Shown here in pieces: positions 26,301 to 35,400 of a stretch of 64,000 bases of DNA (its first letter is position 1; each line of letters starts with the position of its first letter). The notes under the pieces were generated by a model. The model was not told the origin of the DNA, ran no database searches, and was given only the letters and a program-made list of their open reading frames with translations. A program made the translations under genes and the position numbers. The DNA is from Phallusia mammillata (lineage: Eukaryota; Chordata; Ascidiacea; Phlebobranchia; Ascidiidae), in assembly GCA_003260075.1 (NCBI GenBank), contig QLIY01000072.1, forward strand, positions 16,426 through 80,425, in the 5' to 3' direction.

Positions 26301-27432
26301 ATCCCCCCCCCCCTCTTTCTCTTCAATACATGTCCATGTAAACTTGGCCATTAATAAGCGAAAAAAGGCCAGATTTCATTAATGCAAATTTTTTGAAAGG
26401 AAAGGGATTTTGACATATTTTGAGGAAATTATAAGTAACCAAAACGTTTAGACGTAGGAAATATTATGAATAAACTGTTGCTGCCAGGCATCATGTATCA
26501 ACAAATTTTTCGCTCTTTCAGTAGTTTTTAACTTTTTATTATAATATGCGGACATTTCGATGTCCTATACGAGACATCTTCATCAGGGTAATGACATAAA
26601 TTAAAAACACAGTTGTTATAAAGCAACAAGGGCACATACTAAGCGCGGTGGTAAAAAACGCAGTGCGCACCAATGGTCAGTGATAAACACCTACCCTGAC
26701 GAAGGTGTCTCGTATAGGACATCTAAACGTTGGCATATTATAATAAAACTACTGGAAGATCTAAAACTTTGTAGGAAATATTATGTTAAAGAAACTGGGG
26801 ACAAACTGTGTTTAATAAATCTTGTAAATAAGATGCGGCAGACGATAAAAAGGTCTTGGAATTTTTTCTGTTGAGCATATCAATTTGCATAGAATTCAGT
26901 ATCGAAAAAAGACAAAACATCTCTTCTGTTCTGTAACGAAGACTTTATTGCAGGATCGCCGGTCAAAAGCGTCTGTCATGGAAAATTCCCACCCCGATTA
27001 CCAGCAGCACACCGCCTGGCACTTTACACAGCAAATTGTCAATCGCGTCTGGACCAAGCAAATCTTCCACGCTTGCTGTCCAGTTTATGTCCGAAGGTTC
27101 GACGTTGAGCGGGGCTGACTTTGAACTTGTGGGGACCGGATACCGCGTGTCACTCACAAAGCGTCGATTTGTTTCAGGTAGGGTTAAATTATTAATGGCT
27201 TTGTATTTGACTTAGTGTAGAATTTTTTTGTTTAAATAAATTTCTGTTTAAACTTGATATTTTTTTCCTGCCCAATGCAGACGAAACCAGTTAATCGGGA
27301 CAAAACTTTTTGCCATCCCGATTTACCGGTTTCGTCTGTATTTTTATTTATCAATGTGATTGGTACGTTCTGTGTATAAACAGAATTGTTATTTTTTGGA
27401 TTGCAGGAAAGTATTTGTCTGACTGCACTTAG
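11366..27432 (+). CDS. FCHO: FCHO (F-BAR and mu-homology domain endocytic protein)
   Basis: FCHO proteins nucleate clathrin-coated pits: the F-BAR domain bends membrane, the linker activates AP-2, and the muHD binds cargo and adaptors. Exons: 11366-11557, 11945-12094, 15029-15120, 15260-15334, 16457-16598, 16818-16970, 17706-17810, 18192-18290, 18422-18518, 18942-19158, 19937-19964, 20057-20101, 20207-20311, 20671-20754, 21054-21072, 21176-21895, 22226-22271, 22346-22578, 22864-22998, 23309-23507, 24293-24448, 24666-24798, 25199-25293, 25619-25720, 26954-27177, 27407-27432; all in phase, about 1223 aa. The F-BAR domain runs from about residue 105 (YFAQHFWGEKN) to 370. An acidic Asp-Ser repeat lies in exon 13. 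The linker has LF/DLF-type motifs (LMDLFGNN). The muHD covers the last 265 residues ([16 protein letters not shown] to [14 protein letters not shown]). It is longer than human FCHO1/2 (about 810-890 aa) because of exons 1-2 and the 720-bp linker exon. Exon 12 ends in a GC donor. The exon 1-2 start is the least certain part. Confidence 0.9.
12816..13326. mobile_element. hAT-type MITE with 8-bp TSD in FCHO intron 2
   Basis: The ends are CAGGGGCGGGCAAC on the left and the inverse TTGCCTGCCCCTG on the right. Perfect 8-bp direct repeats CAGTAAAG lie at 12808-12815 and 13327-13334. The GC-rich ends and CCCCTG/CAGGGG termini are typical of animal hAT MITEs. It is 511 bp and has no transposase ORF. 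Confidence 0.9.
19231..19718. mobile_element. hAT-type MITE with 8-bp TSD in FCHO intron 10
   Basis: It begins CAGGGATGTCAAAC and ends GTTTGACACCCCTG. Perfect 8-bp TSDs TCCTATAA lie at 19223-19230 and 19719-19726. A GCGGCCCGCGGGC-like subterminal motif links it to a widespread hAT MITE group. It is 488 bp and non-coding. Confidence 0.92.
20102..20206 (+). other. GC-AG intron of FCHO
   Basis: The 3-prime end of exon 12 reads ...CCC AAG followed by GCAAGT, and the next exon begins after TATAG. Phase 0 is kept on both sides, the protein aligns with FCHO2 here, and no in-phase GT donor sits at the same place. A GC donor with otherwise strong consensus is the simplest reading. Confidence 0.8.
23579..23980. 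mobile_element. hAT-type MITE with 8-bp TSD in FCHO intron 20
   Basis: The left end includes GTGATGGGACGATACC; the reverse complement of the right end includes GTGAAGGGACGAGTACC. Perfect 8-bp repeats AAATGGTG lie at 23571-23578 and 23981-23988. The interior has further GAGTAC/GTACTC repeats. It is about 400 bp and non-coding. Confidence 0.85.
25938..25947. other. Poly-C gap block 6 in FCHO intron 24
   Basis: Ten C. About 180 bp are repeated on both sides. The right copy carries a roughly 45-bp segment (near 26069-26113) absent from the left copy, as expected for two haplotypes. Confidence 0.8.
26303..26313. other. Poly-C gap block 7 in FCHO intron 24
   Basis: Eleven C; CCCTCTTTCTCTTCAATACA and about 120 bp following occur at 26178 and again at 26311. 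Confidence 0.8.
26521..26754. repeat. Inverted repeat in FCHO intron 25
   Basis: The left arm (26521-26590) and right arm (26694-26754) are imperfect reverse complements; the shared core CTCGTATAGGACATC is on both arms and TATTATAATAAAA lies near the outer end. The loop is about 100 bp. It may be the remnant of a retroelement or a foldback transposon; I cannot assign it. Confidence 0.65.
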
Positions 27433-27795
27433 CGCCCTCCACTGTCGAGCTGCAAGATGAAACTTTCATCCCGGCTCCAATTTCTCATTCTCTCTGCACA
27501 AAGATGGGCCAAATATATTATTCTATCTGTTCCAACCGCATTTCGCCAACTCAGCACGCAGTTTTAACCTCATCCAATATGGCAAACGTCACTTTCGCGT
27601 CTCCAATGGGATGCCTTTGTTTATTTTATATTTTATACCGCAAGTTTTATGTAATGCTGCGATCATTGTTATCAAAGTGAAAGTGAGTCTTGTTCATTGT
27701 GACGTTGGCTCTGAAATCGGCAGATAGCTCGACCCGGTTTGCCTATCACAATCATTAAAGTGCAATAGCATCCATGTTTTCATAAATTACCCACA

Positions 27796-27801
27796 AATAA
27801 A
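27796..27801 (+). promoter_or_regulatory. Candidate polyadenylation signal of FCHO
   Basis: AATAAA 364 bp after the FCHO stop codon; the first canonical hexamer that I see downstream. Confidence 0.45.
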
Positions 27802-28523
27802 AGCTTCCGAGCTCCACGCAGCTGCGATACTCATATTGAGCTAAGCTTATGTATACATGCGAAAAATCTCTTCATATGCGGTGCTACTGTATTCCGACCG
27901 TCGATCTTACTGCCATGCGAGCTGACCTTTGAAATGTATTGATGTCACATTGAGCAGACATTGTGCCCGTTTTGCGCTTATATTACGATTAGTACAGTAT
28001 TTGGGATTGTACGCAGTTCTAACGGCCATTGCAATTGATTTCTTGTCGAAGAATTGGCATATTTGACCGTCAGAAAAAAATCGTTCATAAGTCAGCTTTG
28101 ATCCCTTACAATCAGTTGCTCTTTAATCACTTTTTTGTTGTTTTCTTCTGTGATATTAGCCGCTTCTATGCGGTCTCAAGTTTCTCATCCATATTATTGT
28201 GATTGCGTTAGAGATATAATGTGCGTTTGTAATATTTTACAATTGACAATACAAATCTTAACATTATCGGACATCTTGTTGTAAGTCAGTGTTTTTATGA
28301 AGTTAAAACGTGCCGTGGCTGACACAAAATTGTTGCACCAGGCACATGTATCGTTTACCCCCTTGCAAATTTCGATGGTAAAATGTAGGTACCCCCAAGT
28401 TTTCTTAAAATACTGAAATGTTATCCCAACACCCCCATTTTGCATACTTATTTCGTCTCCCCAAAGAAATCAAAAGGTTATGTTTTCTTCATTCGGAGAT
28501 CTCTGGAACAAGATCATATAGTT

Positions 28524-28974
28524 CAGGGGTCACCAAACTACGGCCCGCAGGCTGGATCCGGACCGCGAGGCCATTTCATCCGGCCCGCGACCACATTTTT
28601 TTGGTTTGCCAAATCGTATTGAAAACTTTCTAACATTCAAAAATGAATAAAAAGATTTCCTGTCGCGATATTTAGATTTGATATTACCTAGCGTCATAGG
28701 ATTGCAACGCCCAGGATTAGTTTGTTACGTCACAGACAAGACCAAAAGTGTTAATTGTGCGCCGTCTTTTGTTGCTTGAGACGTAATATACAAGCATTGC
28801 TCGTAAGATAAGACTAACTTTACAAATAGGATTGTCCCCCCCCCCGCGCCCCTATAAAAATCGCCTCGCGGGCTAAGTTTGGAAAGACGGCGCGAGGGCA
28901 TGTAAATCATCCGGCCCGCGCGAATCATTATTAAACTTCTCCGGCCCGCAGTGAAATAAGTTCGGTGACCCCTG
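28524..28974. mobile_element. hAT-type MITE, 451 bp, with internal gap block
   Basis: It begins CAGGGGTCACCAAACTACGG and ends AGTTCGGTGACCCCTG. Several CGGCCCGC repeats lie inside both ends. The flanks share only TAGTT next to each end, so the 8-bp TSD has decayed or is imperfect. A 10-C block at 28836-28845 sits inside the element without an obvious repeated flank. Confidence 0.8.
28836..28845. other. Poly-C block 8 inside a MITE
   Basis: Ten C within the hAT MITE at 28524-28974; no repeated flank recognised, so it could be genuine or a gap. Confidence 0.4.
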
Positions 28975-29487
28975 GGCTAGTTGATTCCAATTTGTAGCTA
29001 AGGTTTGAAATAATGAGTCGGAAGTTTTTGAGTTGAGTTTATTTCGCCTGGTGAAAGAAAACATAGCGACACAATAGCACTAAAAACAATCACCAAGCCT
29101 GAAATAGCTGCGTAACGTTAAAACGTAATGGAGCGCAAAACAGTGAAGGGCACAATCGGTGGATGATACCAAAACGCGCTGCAGCTACACCTACACCGTA
29201 GAAATTCAGCGGTGTCTACAGTGCATTAGCAACAAAATGGTTGCAAATTGCTATTTTAAATCAGCTGCAAAAACATTCTGATTTCAGTTAAGGCAAGTGA
29301 AGTAAACGGAACTTATTTCAAATGTTTGATTTCTATTTGCAAAGGGCTGAATAAATTCTTTAATTGTTGGCGCCAAAACACGGGATGTTGTTTACTATTG
29401 GCTATTGAGGGCGGAGGAATGCTGATCTGTTGTAGCTTGAAGCTTTATTGGTGAAAGTGTAATGATGATCGCCTGCTTTGGGCAATG

Positions 29488-32400
29488 ATGCCACGTTTTT
29501 TGGCCGAAGATTATCTCGTTGACGCAATATGTCGAAAGCAAACGAGGCTTGCTCAATTGTTATTGGTTTGTCCTGATTTAACAAGAAGAGATGCTAAACA
29601 CATTTTGACTTCAAAGTTTATGACTTATCGTCGACCATGGGAGAAAGGTAACTCTATAGAGTTGATTGTTATCCATTTTTTTAATTTAAATTCTGTCCCA
29701 ATTGGTTACTTGATCTATAGGTTGCATTAGTATTTTTAGAATGATTATAAGTGAACCAGGCTGCTGATGTTAACTTGTGCAAAAAAAGTAAACTGGAGAG
29801 TTGCTCGTGTCATTATTGCAAGTNACCAATTTTTTATTTAAATTCTGGCCCAATTGGTTACTTGATCTATAGGTTGCATTAGTATTTTTAGAATGATTAT
29901 AAGTGAACCAGGCTGCTGATGTTAACTTGTGCAAAAAAAGTAAACTGGAGAGTTGCTCGTGTCATTATTGCAAGTATACTTTGATATAGGTAAATGACAA
30001 ACTTATTGTATTTTTTTAGATCAAAAACTAAAATGTTCAATTGACTTTAATGGTGATTTACAAGAAGATCTTGGGAGTCTGGCCAAACAAAATGTTGTTG
30101 AGAGAAGTTTTTTGCTTTTTAATGGTTCAAAGTATTTTATTGGGCATGGGGAACATGATATTGTCATCCCTAATTCCGACCCTGGTTCAGATTGTGAAGT
30201 TTTTGAACCAATATCCAAGGCAAACCAGCACTACAAGCATGAGAAGAAAGAATGTGGAGACGATTTCCTACCACTAAAATATTTTGACACCAGTTTATTA
30301 TTAGAGCTACCTTCATTAACATCTGAAGTTAAAAACCATAGGCAGGATACATCTGGTATGTGTGTTGGTTTGGAGTTTGCTCAAATGGAAGATCCAATGG
30401 AGGAGGTTACTTCAGTAGTTACCACCTTTCATGCCAATGAACGTCTACTGGTATTTTCTGGATTACTAAATGGCAGCAATAACAATGCTTCCAAAATTAT
30501 GTTAGAAAGTTATAAATGCTTGTCAGGTGATTATTGGGTTGCTGATGACCAAATCACACCTCGATTGACAACTAACATCTATGACAACTTATTCCTAAAT
30601 GGACTGGCAGAAGAAAAAGTGTTTTGTGTAAGTTTTATTTGTTTTCCCTTTGGTCCAATATTAAAGTCTTTTTTCAATAGGAAGATTCCAATAGCAATGT
30701 ACCATACTTGCAAGACCTAGCAGCAATAACCAGTCAGCAATCTGGCGACATAAGTGTTTCAGGAATTGAAACGAATCTCCTGCATAAGTTTGCTGAGAAT
30801 GGTGTGAATTTGAACAGTAAATCTTTGTTTTTATCCATTACACCAAACAGTGTATAAGTAGTCAGATACTGGTAACATATGTTTTTGTGTCAGAACAACA
30901 AGATGGTTTGAACCAAGTTTCTCCATTTTTGAATGGTGATGTAATTACACCTGATTTAAAACCTGTTCAAAGTACATCAACATTTGCTTTAAGCTCGCTT
31001 CAAGTTATGGAGGAAACCATACCTACCATGACCTGTTTTGAAAGGTGAATATTTTTCCAATCTTAAAAAATACGAAATAAGGTTGTTGATTGGAAAGATT
31101 GTTTTAGTGAAATCAAAGTTGCTGAAAGTTTGCCCCCCCCCCGGTTTTTGTTTTAAAATTACAGATGTAAAGAAATAGGTTTATGTCATATATATACCAT
31201 CTATTGACGCCCTCAAATCCCAGATTAATTTCCAACTTGATGCAGAGATTGAGCTGCACAGTATGAAACTCAGTTTTAATTGTTTATTACGTCATAATCT
31301 ATATTGTGACGCTTTTGGTGCCGGTTTTTTGCATTCTTTGCACACAATAGGCCCACAAACTCGTTTCTGCGGCAGCATGTGGCTATATGGTTTGAGGAAC
31401 AGTTTGATTACTATCGTTTCTATTCATAACTTATGAATTATTATTTAAAAATTAAATTTCTGTAAATGACTGTTTAAATAATAGCTTTCACTCCCCCCCC
31501 CCTGTCAGAACAACAAGATGGTTTGAACCAAGTTTCTCCATTTTTGAATGATGATTTAATTACACCTGACTTAAAACCTGTTCAAAGTACATTAACATTT
31601 GCCTTAAGCTCGCTTCAAGTTATGGAGGAAACCATACCTACCATGACCTGTTTTGAAAGGTGAATATTTTTCCAATCTTAAAAAATACGACATAAGGTCG
31701 TTGATTGAAAAGATTGTTTTAGTGAAATCAAAGTTGCAGAAAGTTTGCTGAAGCTTGATAGAATACCTGATGTGATCGAGAATTTTCCAACAATGAAGTT
31801 ATTTTTGCCAGGTAAAAAATATACCATTGAGCTGCACCCAAAGCTTTAATGGTCTGAAAGTGCTGCTTGCTAAGAATGCAAATAGTTGCAATAAAAACAT
31901 ATAAGAGATTAAACTCTATACTGCGTACTGTTTTTGCTCTAGTACTTTGGTTATAACTACTTTAGATGGGATATATTTGCAAAAAATGTATCATACTGCA
32001 ACCGACTTTAGAAATGTCCTAATACGATTTCTGTTTTTTAGAACCCTTATTAAAACCCCTGCACTTGGCACAGTGTTCATGGAATGGTGTGCTTAGCAAT
32101 TTATCTGAAGCTTTACATGTTCAACCAGACACTGATTTAACCCCCCCCCCCCGTGGGCCGCATTGGAGGGCTTCGTGGGCCGCGAGTTTGACACCCCTGC
32201 TCTACACTATGTACTATTTTTGGTCTAGTACTTTGGTTACAACTACTTTAGATGGGATATATTTGCGAAAAATGTATCATACTGTTTTTTTTACTGCAAT
32301 CAACTTTAGAAATGTCCTAACTCCTAATACGATTTCTGTTTTTCAGAACCATCGTTAAAACCCCTGCACTTGGCACAGTGTTCATGGAATGGTGTGCTTA

Positions 32401-35400
32401 ACAATTTATCTGAAGCTTTACACGTTCAACGAGACACTGATTTAACAGAACTTGAAATGTCACTACAATGGGATGCAGTTTTACATGCTGCATCTGACAT
32501 GTCAATCTTGAGAAAAAAGTTGCAAAAAGAAGGCCTTATAAGTTATAGGAAAGCAAAGGAGTCACCTAAAGATGATTTTGTGCCAATTCTTCTGGAACAA
32601 TCCTGTCTGTTTAAAAAGCCTATTGTATTTATTTTTTTGAGGGGTATTATTTTGATAATTATTTCCAGTGGACTGCAGCATCTCTATAACAGGAATATCT
32701 GAGTTGGAAGTCATATCGTCCTGTTTGGATGTTCCATCTGTCAGGAATCCCTACCCTGAACAAAATGCTATTGTATGCGGGTTACGTATCATAACAAACT
32801 CAAACAAATGAAACAAAAGACTTTTGAATTTATTTTTGACAGGAACAAAAAGTACAGGCGGCTACACTGAGCCAAAACCGTTCAATTGGTTTGCAAATAA
32901 TTTTTGTGTGTCATAATTTTCACTTTCTAAACATATTCAATTCTTCTGTTTTAAAGATAATGTTAACATAAAACAAAAGGTGAAAGCCAAACCAATGGCG
33001 AATGAAGAGCCGAAAAATTCTTTTGATGGTTTTATGCAACTTATTGGGAAAAGGAACAAGTATTCAATGAATGACATTACCTCGACAAACACCAAAGGTA
33101 AGAATAAATGTAAAAAAATATATTAAGTTGAGAAGCAAACAACAAAATGTAATTGTATTTTGTTACATTTTTTGTTGTTGCATTTGTTAGCGTTTAAATA
33201 GTTTCTGTGTGCTTTTTTTAAGCCTTGTCAGCAATGCCTAAGCTGAAGACTGCTGGAAATTTGCAGTTGAAGCGTCTTCGGCTTGCAGCAGCCAATCAAA
33301 GTTTGCTTTGTTGACTGTTTTTTTTCATTCTATTAGCTGGGTCCAACATTTGCTTCCAATATTGCAAGAAACATATATCACAAGGATTATGCATCACTTT
33401 GATTTTGTTGTGTAAAATATATGTATTGGCGTGTATTTTTTTTAGATGTAATGTCAGATCTTGTTAAAAAGAAGGACAAACTGGAATCTTTAAAATCCGA
33501 TCACATTGAAATTGTTCAACCCCAAGCAGACTTGTATAAATTAGTAGAAGTTTGTATTAAAGGTTCTTGCACATTGTTTTTTCTAGTTTGACATTTTTGT
33601 CAGTGTGATTTTTTACAGGAAAAATTTTGGAACTGGTTTTAATGGTTGAACGTGAAACCATGCCATTCCTTAATTTTTTAAATCAAAGAAAACTTGTTTC
33701 TGCAAATTGTCAACTACCAAAAGCAACAAGAGAGTATTCTAGATTTTTGCTGCAGCAACAGAAGAAGATATTTGATGTGATTATTTTGTGTGATAACAAT
33801 CTTTACATTACATGTTGATCGGCCATGTTCTTTAGGATGAAAAACGTCGTGGCCGTGCTTTGGATCAAACAAACTTAATGTTAATTGAAATCTTTCATGA
33901 TATTGTCTCTGTTTACTACCTTCTTGTTCATGTGTCTGGAATTAGTGCATTGGGTAATAATGAGTTGTTTGTGAAAGTGTGTTGTGAAAATGTTGTCAGT
34001 AACAAATTATTATTTCCAGCTTATTTAAACCATGCCATGCAGAATGTTATGTCAAGTGAAGCATTTAAAATGTTGCCAAGTTCACGAGACCATGGTGTTA
34101 TGTTCAATGAATTGTTAAAAAATCTATCAGTGTTTGGTGGCAACAAAAATCAACAGCAGGTTGTTTGAAATAAAAAATGAAGTTCTTGAACTTTTGCTGG
34201 TCAATTACATTTCTTGCAGAGCAAAATAAACTTAATTAAACATGGGAAATTATATTGATAAAAGTTTTCTTTCAGGATTTCGCCCATCCAAAGTTTGAAC
34301 AACTTAAAATGATTTTGACCCAGTTTTACAGGAAGAACATGAAGAAAATCAATCAATTAAAAATGGTTGTTCTTTGCAGTACAAAGTGTCGATATTTATT
34401 TTTTCACTTGTGTCAAGATTTGAACCAACACTTTAAATCTATTTCCTATGAAGTACATGCAGTTGCTTTAAACATAGAAAGCACGATTAATGCAGTTGGC
34501 ATACTAAACATAATCAGAAGGTAATTTAGGTTATCATGATTGCTTTCTTTTTTTTGGGTGTTCTTTATTGAGTGTAAAACATTTAAATCTTATTACATAC
34601 AAAATGTTAACGTTTTTTCAGAAAACAGTCTGATATTCTGGTTATATGTGATCACATGATGTGTGAGAATTTTCCTTGGGATAAATTTCATCTCCTAGTT
34701 GAGTATGAGCACAGTGAAGAGTCCCCATGGAGACCACACTGTTTTCAGCATGGGATTACTCATAAGTCTTTACTGGGGGTGTTGTAAGTTATATACAGGA
34801 CAATTTACATTACATGCAATCCAGTGTGTACTGTTTATTTTATTAGGCCTCACAGTGACCAACTATTAGAAACACCAAGCAAGAGCAGTAAAGCTAAGAG
34901 ACAAGAAATACTTAAAAATCAGTATGTTCTGATTGGTTCAAAGAATGTTACTGAACTTGGAAATGTTTTGCACTTGTTGGAGACTCGGTAAAATCTAAAA
35001 TCTTTGTATGAATTATTTATCAACTATGTGTTTGTAATATGTACATGTATTTTCAGTTTTAATATTCTGATCACTGAAAAAACTTACAAATTTGAGGATG
35101 AATCTGTTCGATACCCTGATTTAATTTTAAGTGAAACATCTTGTGTACTTTTGGAAAACATAAGTTTGGTCAACACTGAAGGTAAACTGGTTATTGTAAA
35201 ATGTTAGCAACTACAAGTTAATAATATAAGATGTACACTGCAGGCGCCAGTGAAAAGTTTAAACGGTTAATGATTCAGTTAGGATCTATCAAGCAGAAGT
35301 TCACTACATGCTGCATTTTACTCATCTCTTTGTCTAAATCAACTGAAAAAGCCAACAGGTTTGCTTTAAAGTATCATACATACCAAGGACTAAAAACAAG

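Larger units (their letters stand above)
27433..29487. other. Intergenic region FCHO to SHOC1
   Basis: Contains the FCHO 3' UTR, with an AATAAA at 27796, a hAT MITE (28524-28974) and the presumed SHOC1 promoter. No further gene could be supported. Confidence 0.5.
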
